Notes under the pieces: generated by a model
The model's database searches: none
What the model saw: the letters and a program-made list of their open reading frames with translations, nothing else
Told to the model about the DNA's origin: nothing
Shown here: positions 25,685 to 35,595 of the stretch, one piece after another
Layout: every line of letters begins with the position of its first letter
How positions within the stretch are numbered: the first letter of the stretch is position 1
NCBI GenBank assembly: GCA_036971715.1
Contig: JAVHJL010000006.1
Coordinates: forward strand, 2,170,001-2,234,000
Source of the DNA: Arthrobotrys musiformis
Lineage: Eukaryota > Ascomycota > Orbiliomycetes > Orbiliales > Orbiliaceae
Length of the DNA stretch: 64,000 bases
Direction of reading: 5' to 3'
Position numbers and translations under genes: made by a program

Positions 25685-26087
25685 GTAAGGAACATACATT
25701 TCTGCTTCGCTTCATTCCCTTTTGTTTGATGCGGCATCCCCACAAAAAGCTAGATAGTTTTCACAACCAACCTTCGAGTTCCTCAGCTCGATTTGCTTGT
25801 TGTATCAGCTTGATTGGCTTAGGATGTGGGGATTGTCCCGAACTATCCTGCAGCCGCCGTTTTCCCGAACTCGAAAACGCCCAGCTGTTATCCTCCTTTT
25901 GATCTCTCACTTGCATTCATCTTCTTAAAAAGTGTCAGCATAGCACCATACGTTCGGGATGTAAAGCTAACACCTCTGTTCAGATACCCCGCGAAGTGAG
26001 CGAGAGCTCTACAGTCTGGGAAATCTGAAGATTTCTACTCGTCCTCTCACACTAACTCCCCCCCCATCTGTTCACTCTTCCCCACAG
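25685..26087 (+). other. Putative 5'-UTR intron of the homeobox gene
   Basis: A consensus GTAAGG donor follows CCAG at 25684 and a CCCCACAG acceptor ends exactly before the ATG at 26088. The ORF crossing the donor (25507-25684) does not stay open when joined to the ATG exon in any frame tested, so the upstream exon is best read as untranslated. Confidence 0.45.
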
Positions 26088-27381
26088 ATGGAGGAACAGG
26101 ATCCTGGAAATGAAGCTAGCCCTGTGGAGATCTCCTCCACGAGTACCTTGCCTACTCCAGTAAGAGCAAGTATTACTCTGCCATCGTTGATGGAGGTAAG
26201 ATACAAACTTCAAAAAACAATCACGTACTTTATGTAGTGGTATTAATTCTATCATTTTTTCAGGCGATTCCTGAGTTCCGATCTCATACTCCTTCGCGGA
26301 AGTCTATGAGCAAGCCTCGTGGGCTGACGAGTATCATCTCGCCAACTGCCCTTCCGCCTCACCCCTTTGGAAGCCCGGTGTCTCCTGGAAGGACGATCCC
26401 AAATGCAGAGGTTAACCTTGGAACACTTCAATCCCCCAAGAGGAGAAGACTGTCTATCCGAACATCGATTGGGGTTCCTTATCCCCAGACCGAGGCTCAG
26501 CGTGATGAACTCCGTGAACAACGAAAGCATGTTCCACTTACACCTCATAGCCGGGCTGCTTCTGTTTCGGGATCATTTCAAATGTCTGAGAGAAGCTTGA
26601 GCGCAAGCATTCTGCCATCCTTCCCACAGCTTCACCAATCCTCGATGGCTGGACAAAGGCACTTCTCTATGGTTAGCCCACGAGCTACTACTTACGACCT
26701 CCCAATCACTCCTGCTTCTTCCGACCGACCGCCCTTTGGAACTCCTTATATGTCCGAACAAGCACCAATCTTCACATCACCCTTCGAGAAGGATAGACAA
26801 TACCAGTCTAGTTCTCTGAACGAAGTTCTTCATGGCTCTCACCAAAACCACAACATTTTGCAACACAAACTCAGCCCGACATCTCCCAACCACTCCCTTC
26901 CATACCCAGGTTCGATGTATCCTAGTTCTAGAATGGCGGCTCCTTCACAAGATAGGTCTCCATTTTCTGGTAGCCAAATGCCGCATCCATCCCAGATGGA
27001 GCACTCGGATCCATATGATCAACTCAGAGGCGGCAAGCGACGAAGAGGAAATCTTCCAAAACAGGTTACAGACCTTCTACGAAACTGGTTGCACGCTCAT
27101 CTCCACCATCCTTACCCAACTGAGGATCAGAAGCTGGAACTTGTCAACCAGACCGGACTTACAATGAATCAGGTAATTAAATCCTATAAATCCGTAACTT
27201 TGAGGCTTTGTGCTAACTGTGTTTGATATAGATTAGCAACTGGTTCATCAACGCCCGGCGACGAAGGCTGCCAGCCTACAACCCTCCAAACAATTCGGCA
27301 CGCAATGACATGGACTCAAAGGCGCATTTGGCCTATCTGAGACCAACCGATATCCGCCCCAGTGTGAGCGGGGCTCCTTAA
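26088..27381 (+). CDS. TALE-class homeobox transcription factor
   Basis: Exons are 26088-26195, 26264-27172 and 27232-27381, giving 388 aa; introns are 68 and 59 nt. The homeodomain spans residues about 294-353. Its first part contains KRRRGNLPKQVTDLLRNWL and the loop AHLHHPYPTEDQK, whose Pro-Tyr-Pro is the three-residue TALE insertion. The 59-nt intron splits the domain after TMNQ and joins to ISNWFINARRRR, the recognition helix. The N-terminal two thirds is Ser/Pro-rich and disordered, with many SP/TP sites. The first coding exon is small (36 aa) and starts right at an upstream splice acceptor. Fungal TALE proteins (Cup9/Tos8-like and filamentous relatives) act as nuclear DNA-binding regulators, often in development or stress; the particular role here is not shown by the sequence. 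The upstream 14 kb is gene-free. Confidence 0.93.
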
Positions 27382-29979
27382 AAAAGAAAACTGGGACCTT
27401 TTTATTCCTTTCTTTTCTTCTTTTTTTTTCCCTTTTGGTATTACCATTATGATATTGTACGGTGTTCTTAGCCTCAAAACAAAAGAAAGGGATTTCTTGT
27501 TACGGATATATCGTTACTTCATGGGCATTATTTCGGCGTTTATTCAGGCATCTTTTTTGGAGCAGGTGGCGATGTAAATGTATCCTTTTTCAGCGGAGCT
27601 ATCTTTGATTAAAAATTGTTTGATTATGTATATATTTTCTTTTCTTTATTTCCTTTCTAGTTATTGTCTACATGACTACAGTCACCCGATTATTCCCTCA
27701 AATATAATGAATCTTACCATACCATACCTACCTTCAGATCGCTCCCAGCTCTTAATTTTCTCCGCCTTCTCCCAATGTGCACATGTACTCACTAATCAGA
27801 CCAAACAAAAAACAAGTTGTTACTCAGGGGACCTCTTTTGGCTTTTTTCCCTGGTCCTCGCCGCACTTAAGCCTACGAATTATGTATGTACTTTTTACCA
27901 GCAGAGACAATGGTATCTTCGGATCCTGGCATTATCTAATATTACTGGCTCCACGATAAAGCCGCCCACCCTGCCGTCGAACAACCTGATTTCCGGCTCC
28001 CCAGCTTCTTTGACTCTACCTGAGAACCTTCTCTGACAGGTTTCGAGACTAATAAAAGAGCATTGTCGGGGGCGGAGCAACACAGTTTCTCCAACAGGTT
28101 TCCCCATCATGGAGCATTCCGGAAGGTCCAGTCGAGAGACCCAAGCGAGCGGAAACATTGGCCGAGGAGATGAAAAAGGGCTCAAAGACGACGTCGTGCA
28201 TTATGGGGTCGTGTCATAGCGCCTTAGCGGCCGTTGTCTGCTGATTATTCTTAGCAGCGTCTCGCCTACAGAAAAGTACCCCATGGCGTCCATGCCAATG
28301 CTCGCTGTCAATTTTAATTGTGTGTGCGCTCGAGCCCTGTATACTACCCGATCGATTTTTTTTCGCTTGCTTGCTTCCTGTCAAAGAGTAAAAATGGCCG
28401 TACTCCATTCCGATGCCAGATCGGTTTCATCATCCACGGGAATGCTTGCAAAACAACCACCCTATCCAATAACCATTTTTACTTTCACACGGGGCAGACA
28501 AGAGGGCAGCACGAAAAGGTATGGGATGGACATCACCTCGCAATAAGCTCGCCGAAACGATGGCAAATTAATTAATACGGACAAAAAGGTCGAGATTCGA
28601 GACCGACATGTCATTCGGTAAACGGTTGACATACACACAAAATATACTACGGACCAGGATATGACCGCAAAGGGCTACTATTTTTATTTAACAGCTTTAA
28701 TTTGCTGTTGCATGGCGTGTGTGTGTCTATAAAAATGTGGAGATTTCAATCAAAGAATTCCTTTCGTCTACTCAGCAAGCAAGGAATATTGACCATTGGC
28801 ATCGACGTCGGTTAGTACAGCTCTTACAAAGCAGTTTTTGCTTGGACCAGATATGCCGGTTTCCTCATTTTTTTGGTGCTTGATGTCGTACCGACATGAC
28901 CATCCCAAGGTTCTTCTATGGTACCAAGCATTCCGGACAGCTAAGCAAGCAGCATCCGAGAAAGGGTTCCCATGTCGATGCATCGGTCAGGGTTTCCCGG
29001 TTTGGGTGGTATCGAGGCTCCCTCCCCTTCGGGAACCCGTTCGATTAACTACCCCTGTCAGTTCGCTCCTGTTCAACCTTTTGACATGCGACGCGAACGT
29101 CAGCTAAACCTGCACACCCCCCGGGCGGCCTCTCCCGGAAGTCACACGAATCATGCTTCAATCCCCGAGGGTTCGACCAATCTGCCGGGACCAATTGGAG
29201 GGACTGGGGCTGGATTCGCTTAACCCAGCCCTTGCTGTTCATGACACAAACCTGCCAAACCACCGAACCAGAGACATCCTGGCCGAAACCAACTAAAAAT
29301 TCAGGCAACAGGGGGCAAGGGATTCTGCAGTTTCCTGTCATCCTCGGGTCGAGCAGACGACTTGGTGAGTACAGGCCATCTATGGTATATCGGGTTTCTG
29401 AAAATAGGCTTATCGAAATTTACTTACTTAAGTAGCTTAGGGGGTGTGATGGGTTTTTCCGGGGTTTTTTAGATCGTCACCTGCTTAAAAGAGGCCAACC
29501 TGAAGAATATGATTGAAGCACTATTGTGTCAAAAGGATGAAGGGACTCGGACCACCTGGTTTGATTACGGCAGCTCCCTTCCCTGCGCACGTGGAACTCT
29601 AGTTTCGGCTTTAACGCTTGACGGCTCGCTATTGAACAACATTTCCAGCTGGGTTGATTTATGAGGATCATTTTTTTTTGATATGTGGAGCCACCACTAC
29701 TAGAATTTTGCCAATCCCACATGCGTACCTGGGCGAGAAATTAAACTCTCCAGCTTTGAAAAGCGACGATTCCGAAAATAAAAATAATAACAGCAAGTTG
29801 GAGAAAGACAAGTAGTGGTTCATTTCGCGGGGGTGTATATTCGGCCAGCATATGACAGGCCGCTGAACTTAATGGTTGTTCTAGGAGGCCAAACAGGGTC
29901 TCTGGATGGGATAGACAGAGCAGCCTGGTAACCGTAAATTGATTCCATGCGGCTATTATCAACCATCAACGTAGTCTTG
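27382..29979. other. Intergenic region
   Basis: 2.6 kb follow the homeobox gene, beginning with a T-rich 3' flank. A + strand stretch at 28972-29223 reads as 83 open codons rich in Ser, Pro and Gly, but its upstream frame and splice sites are unclear, so it is not called. Nothing else is recognised. Confidence 0.45.
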
Positions 29980-31846
29980 CTATGGCTGGGCTCGCATACT
30001 CATCTGTTTATGGGTTCTCTTAAGCTCTTGGGACCACTCCCACCCAAGTATCCGGTCGACTTCCCAATGGTCTGCAGGTACGTTCCTGCCTGACTTCCGC
30101 ATAAATTCAAAGTCGAGCATTACTAAATGCCCGCTATCTCTATCCCACAAAACGTTCTGAGGGCCTGGATCACCGTGTCTGGCCCCAGCTGAGCGTAAAA
30201 CTCTGACGGCTGAAATAATTCCCTCACGAACCAGAAGCCTCTCTGATTGGATCATTTCATCTATCATTTCGTAGTCTAATGGTACTCCTTTTTCTTTGCT
30301 CAAAATGATGATATGGCCGTCTCGGAGGTCTTGGGATAATACGATGTCGCCAAAGGCTAACATCTGCGGGAAATGTCGAGTCTGAGGGAGAATAAGGTAC
30401 GCATCTCTTTCATCTCGGTAACTAGATGTTGACTAGCGTTAGGTTAAAGTATCGACAAAAGATAATAGAATTCTTTACCTTTCAATTTCTGTGGCTGGGA
30501 AGTATTTGGCGATACGTTCGACGCCATTGAATGTTCCTACTAGAACTCTCTTCCCTCTCTTTGAATTGGTGTGTAGAGTCTTCTGTATTTCAAAGAAATG
30601 CTGAGAGATTCGACCTTCGCCGAAGATCACCGACTGCACTGTGAGGCCTTTGAGATGAAAGGTTGTCATTTCTGGCGTGCCAACGGCTGTGGTGATGTTA
30701 TGAGTAGCAGCTTCCATTTCAGAAGGAGCCGGTCTTGTCGTTTGTTCCCCGCTGGGACCAGCCACTACTTGCCCTCCATGGTCCTCGTCTTCGTCATCTC
30801 CGTGGCATTCACCTGGGGTATCTCCTGGAGTATCACAGCAGTCGTTCGGAAAATTAGTTAGGGGGGCGCCTTTCTCATTGAGCCTTCCCCTTCTCAACTA
30901 TCAAAGCCCAGCAATTAGCTTATATACCCCAAGGGACATGTGTTTAGCAGAGAAAGCATACCATCTGCAGTGTTTCTTCGGTGTCAGAGTCGTGGTAAGA
31001 ATAGTCGTCGCCTGCTCCGAGCGTCCCAATGTGGAAAAAGCATTGTCGAACGGTAGGGCTAACATCGTCCCACTTTATCGGGTCTGAAATTTCAAATCTG
31101 GTGCGGCCCGTTCGTTTTACGAATATCGTATGTTCATAAGTTGACAAAAACCCGTACCTGAGTTTTCTCTTCACCATATACCTGGAGAGCTGGCCTAGGT
31201 TATCGTAACACCGCAGGTTAACGAACAATAGTTCTGGTTAGAAGTATTTGAGGACGATCGAGGAAATTCTCGTACCTATTGGGCTTTCTAGGCAAATTAA
31301 GCCCACCCTTGGATCGACCCCGTTATCGTTGTCTGAATAGTCTGGGGTTGATATCTCCGAAGCCCTGGCATATCCTATATATTCCTGCGTCCAAAAGGTC
31401 TTGAACAGCCCCACGACACGGCACGTGGTTCTTTGGGGTTGGAGGAGGGGGTACGTCACCATGAGGACGTCAGCTTCACCCATATCTCTGTAGCTGGATA
31501 CTACTTGTGAATCCCCAAAGCGAATTCGGTTTAATTTTTCGTTAGGGGAGGCGTTAAAAGCTCTCCCCAGTACGGATCTGACGTTTGCTTGAAAGCGGCC
31601 GATAAGACCGTGTTTATTTCCGACCATAACCAACTCGCCTTCCGGGTGGTCTGTGACTGTGAGCTTGTTCGACAGGTCGGCATTTTTTATCGTATTTTGA
31701 ACCTCGGTGGTGAAACTTTTCCATGGGAAAAGCAGATTTCTATCGATAAAATCATGTTTTGAAGACCCAGGCCCCGAATTGCGGGTGCCTGGTGTGCAGA
31801 GGATTTGGGCGAGAGGGTGCGAGAGAAGTTCTTCTATTGTTTCCAT
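29980..31846 (-). CDS. Fungal kinase-like protein (HGD / DFE catalytic core)
   Basis: Exons on the minus strand are 31846-31276, 31233-30962, 30897-30479 and 30421-29980; joined, 567 aa. Introns are 42, 64 and 57 nt. Joining intron 1 gives LLFVNLRCYDNLGQLSRYMV and then YGFLSTYEHTIFVKR, a pattern I know from fungal kinase-like (FunK1/aminoglycoside-phosphotransferase-like) proteins. The C-terminal part has a catalytic loop ARHGDPGPQN with H503, D505 and N510, and a metal-binding DFE at 524-526 in place of the usual DFG. A middle segment (residues about 285-350) is acidic and Pro-rich. These proteins are often expanded and variable in fungi; substrates are mostly unknown. The first intron is very short, with the branch site only a few bases from the AG, so that junction is a little less certain. 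No partner gene is adjacent. Confidence 0.8.
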
Positions 31847-32930
31847 GGTTAATTTGTATTGTATGAATTGACATCGATGTGATTATATTCGAAGGGGTGG
31901 TCTAAGAAGTATACTAGGGGAGGGTGTCTACGATGAAGTGTCGTTAAGGAATTGAAAGCAGCTGGGACGTGTAGATCAAGTTTACAAAGGCTCGTTATGT
32001 GTTGCGCGTGTTAATCTGATCAGTCGTGAGATGCTTATCCAGCGCAATGCTTGATGCTTAACTTACTTAACTTAGTACTAAACTAATCTATAGCTACGAG
32101 TCAAATGTTGATCTCGAGTGAATTATCTCCGCGAGGACTCGACGTTGCTTTAAAGCCGCTCAATTGATCAATCATGATCATGCATCACTCTATCTCTAGT
32201 CAAAGTTCGGCTGATGGCCTCATATGCTAATATCGACAGTTTGTGTTGAAATTTAATATGGTTTGCAGCCTTAGCTTCGAAACTGCCTACCTCTATCAAA
32301 GTACTAAATTGGTGGATGAATAAGTGGGTAGGCATTTAGGGGGTACATACTTCAGGCAATACGAAAGTTACCAGACTGTCTCAGACTGATTGGATGCGAG
32401 GTGTTCTATGGCGGTGTGCATGAGGGCAATCGATACCAAACAGACCCTCCATGCAAAGTACTTACATAGCAGGTGGGTATTCGGAAAGATACATTTAAGC
32501 AAGCAGGCACGGGGTAACTATCAGCCAATCCACCACCTTCTACCCTCACCCGAACGAAACACCATATCGATGTACGTAGTATGTATGATGCAAATTAGCT
32601 CTTTCTTGCATTTCGTCGAAACCGCGCATCGGGTAGACATGGGCAATCCCAACAACCAATGACCAGCCTCACCTGCATGGTTGCAGCAGTATCCTGCGGA
32701 AGCGAGCCTGCACTGCCTGGGTCCGAGATTAGGGCAGGGTAGGAAGGGAGGAAGGGAGGAAGGGTGCTCATTCAGCCGGAGTGCCATGCATGTGCGGGGC
32801 CCTCGCTTTGTCGGATTTATGTCAGTCACATTTGTCATTTGTGATATAATATAGGAGATATAACTGCAAGATAGAATTATATAGCTCAGCTCAGCTCGGA
32901 GCTGGGAGTTCGGGGGCAATTCTCGACCGC

Positions 32931-32951
32931 GCAGCCCGCAGCCCGCAGCCC
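32931..32951. repeat. Three tandem copies of GCAGCCC
   Basis: A perfect 7-bp unit occurs three times in a row, followed by GCG. It is in a non-coding stretch. Confidence 0.9.
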
Positions 32952-33533
32952 GCGAACCGTGGGTGGTATCACCGCCAGACGAATACTATGGGCAAAAACT
33001 GCGTATATGCTAGCCTCGTCTGCCGGCAGCAACTTGGGTAACGTATATTTTGTGGTATTATACACGGTTTTTACTCGCCGTCCTGGAGACACCTTGCAAG
33101 CCAGCTGGCGTGCTTATCTGGTAGATTGCTATTTGATCCGAAAATTCGAAACCGATATAATGCACGAATGTCTCTCCTTACAATAGTTACACGGGTATTA
33201 TATGTGAGCGGAATGACAGTTAATGCATGATGCCAGTGTACCGGCCGACAGGATTGTGAAGAGAGGGTTAAATGAGTCGAGACAATCTTCCCGAAGAAAC
33301 GGCTGGATGCCAGTTTGCTCGGAAGGGAATCATCCCTCATGCTGTGTCACTAGTGCAGGCCTAGATCAAGCTATAAAATGCGAGTGTCAAATATCAACTT
33401 GGTCATATCACGCTGGTTTCAACCCGCCGTGTTCCACGCCTCGCCACATGGGGGAGAAACATCACATTGATCATATGAAGCCCGTCCTCGAATTAGGTAG
33501 CGAGTACATCGTCCACAGAGACCCCACCTAGTT

Positions 33534-33890
33534 TCAAGGCTCCAACAGTTCGTATTTCCTGCAGATGTGTTTGTCCCCAGTAGTGGTTCTATAACTTTGT
33601 GCAACGTTTCCTAGCAGCAAGCTGCCTTTGCTGGCAAGCTCCCAACTGGTAGCTGGGTTACGCAGGGGGGAGAAGGTGGTTCCACGGGCATCATATGCAT
33701 CCAATGGGTCCTCCTCAATACGCGATCTGAAAACACTTGGGGTGACGAGTACTTTCCCCATAACCGATCACACGGGATCGCCGTGGATAACCTAAAGTTT
33801 ACCCACTGCCCTTGTCTCGTAATACCCAAGTGGTCACTGTCCAAACTCTCGACCATCTCTCTATCAGTTTTTTCGTCAACCATCAACCAT
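33534..33890 (-). pseudogene. Possible frameshifted gene fragment, unidentified
   Basis: One minus-strand frame reads DEKTDREMVESLDSDHLGI then a Trp-containing segment ending CDRLWGK. The apparent continuation is in a second frame: VFRSRIEEDPLDAYDARGTT and then ASKGSLLLGNVAQSYRTTTG. No good GT-AG pair links them, so a frameshifted relic is more likely than an intron. The family is not recognised. Confidence 0.25.
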
Positions 33891-34481
33891 ATTTTAGGGA
33901 ACCCCGGCCAATTAGAGGATGGTCACATGTGGACAACAGATGGCGGAAGGGAGGACGGCAATCTCCACACAGTTTTGTGTCATTGGACTGTGCCGTATGT
34001 CTGTTCCCAGTTTCTGTGATAGGCGGTTGGACAGCTTTGTGCTCTCACTAGCCTACTATCGATCGAGTGATTAATACATTTCGATTGTGTGGGACAGCTT
34101 AAGCGAATATAAGCATTGTTCAAATTATGCAATACGCAAAAATAATAATAAAGGGGAGTACTTGTAGTAAGCTGAAATAATATTGACGCCTGTTATACAC
34201 CCCATTCGTTTCTTTAGCCAAGCAAAATGGGTATCTGTCATACCAAAATGGTGGGTTCCTCGAGGAAGATGCAATCGGACCGAAAGGATCGAGAAATTTA
34301 AAAAGAAACAAAGCACATGAACACCGGCCTGATCTTCGAGAGCCGATTCTTTCACGCCACCGGTTTTGGAAGTCTGTGACCATCTTGAATCTCGATGCCC
34401 GGGAGAGCAGCTCCTGGGTAGGGCTAATAGGGCCGGCGCCACGTATATATGCCCCTCCATGGGCACAGGGAAGCCAAAATA

Positions 34482-35171
34482 CTAATCGTATTCAGAGCCC
34501 ATCTCCTTTCCTTGGAGACTTCTTCCATACCCACCTCTCCCGGCATCGAAGTCTTCCCTGTATTCGTCTCTCACTTGCCCACCGCTCTTGCCACGCCCGT
34601 ATTGCCTTCCTTCCTTAAATCCGGGGTCCAGATCTGTTCGTACGATTCTTTCGTCGAGTTTTGTGCCACCGATGTACTTCATACAATCCAGCGCGTCTTC
34701 GTGTGTATAGTATTCGACGAAGCAGAAGCCACATGGTGTTTTTGCAAAGCGGTCTAAGCCCATAACGAGACGTTTAATTTCTCCACATCTGCGGCGGATA
34801 GAAGTCAGCACAGGCATCCGCATGTTAAGGGAGGTCCGGGTCGTACTTTGAAAATAGCTCGTGGATTTGCTCTTCCGTTGTATAGAATGATCTGAGTCGT
34901 ATGATTGTGAGAATATGTTCTCATCAGGCCCTGTACTCGGAGGAAACCTTACAGATTACCGACATAGAGGGTCGTCGCATCCTTCAGCGGGTCCTCCTTG
35001 TGACCAGCATCGTCCCTATTCCGTTTCTATAGTTCGATCCAAACAGCTTGTTAGCTCGGGTCCTTCTGTCATATCGTAATTCTCGGTAGATCGTACACTT
35101 GACTTATCGTAATATGTGCTTGGCCTATCTAACCGCTCGACAGTGCTTTGATGCTGTTGGTGATGCGACAT
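34482..35171 (-). CDS. CBC2: Nuclear cap-binding protein subunit 2 (CBP20)
   Basis: Exons on the minus strand are 35171-35097, 35026-34953, 34891-34847 and 34788-34482; joined, 166 aa, with introns of 70, 61 and 58 nt. The N-terminus contains VERLDRPSTYYDK, typical of CBP20. The single RRM has RNP2 LYVGNL, then SFYTTEEQIHELFSKCGEI, and RNP1 CGFCFVEY, followed by the family block GFKEGRQYGRGKSGGQVRDE. CBP20 with CBP80 binds the m7G cap of nuclear RNA polymerase II transcripts and supports splicing, export and decay. The conserved aromatic residues that stack on the cap (YY in the N-terminal segment) are present. It is divergent from the Nup82 gene, with 424 bp between the start codons. Confidence 0.93.
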
Positions 35172-35595
35172 ATCTGCTGCTGCTAATACTACTCTACTTA
35201 TTGATGTCGGGGATGTCGTTGAGGCGGCGGGTTTAAATGTTTGTCGGCTGCAAGTTCTGGGGAAGACGCGTTTTCCCTGTCAACGAAAATGCGATGCGAC
35301 AAAAAGTCACCAAAGCCCAGCCATTTCTTCAATCCTCCATCAACGTCACACCATCACCTATCTAACCTCTACTACCCCCACCTATCACTAATTGGCGGGG
35401 AAATACGCATACGAACTACTCCAAACCCATCCGAGAGCTTCTTCAAAGCCGTGCGATTCACGGGAAGCGACGAAGGAAGCATCGGTTCCATCTATCATCA
35501 TCGTCGGTTTCTACCTGTTGTTCTTCAACAACAGCAACCTAGATCACCAAACACCCCAACACCAAAACGCGTTTAACAACACCGAATAAACACTA
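35172..35595. promoter_or_regulatory. Divergent promoter between CBP20 and Nup82 genes
   Basis: 424 bp separate the two ATGs. The stretch is C/A-rich near the Nup82 start. No TATA box stands out on either strand, as expected for housekeeping genes. Confidence 0.4.

Larger units (their letters stand above)
21951..26087. other. Right half of gene-free region and long leader of the homeobox gene
   Basis: No coding gene is supported. Homopolymer T and A tracts cluster between 23950 and 24610. From about 24240 to 26087 the + strand is C/T-rich and likely contains the promoter and 5' untranslated region of the homeobox gene. The period-11 word GTTCGTTCCCC is repeated near 24284-24312. A donor at 25685 (CCAG then GTAAGG) and an acceptor immediately before the ATG at 26088 suggest a 5'-UTR intron. 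Confidence 0.5.
31847..34481. other. Intergenic region with possible relic
   Basis: No intact gene. The first part is A/T-rich flank of the kinase-like gene. A purine-rich GGAA run lies near 32738-32763 and a GCAGCCC triplicate at 32931-32951. The minus strand between 33530 and 33890 carries coding-like sequence in two frames (listed separately). Confidence 0.45.

Noticed and set aside
11612..26087. RIP-mutated transposon island
   Set aside because: By eye the sequence is not extremely AT-rich and no terminal repeats or transposase fragments were recognised; a computed dinucleotide index could still overturn this.
28972..29223. 83-codon Ser/Pro/Gly-rich + strand ORF
   Set aside because: No credible upstream exon or start context was found; composition is low-complexity.
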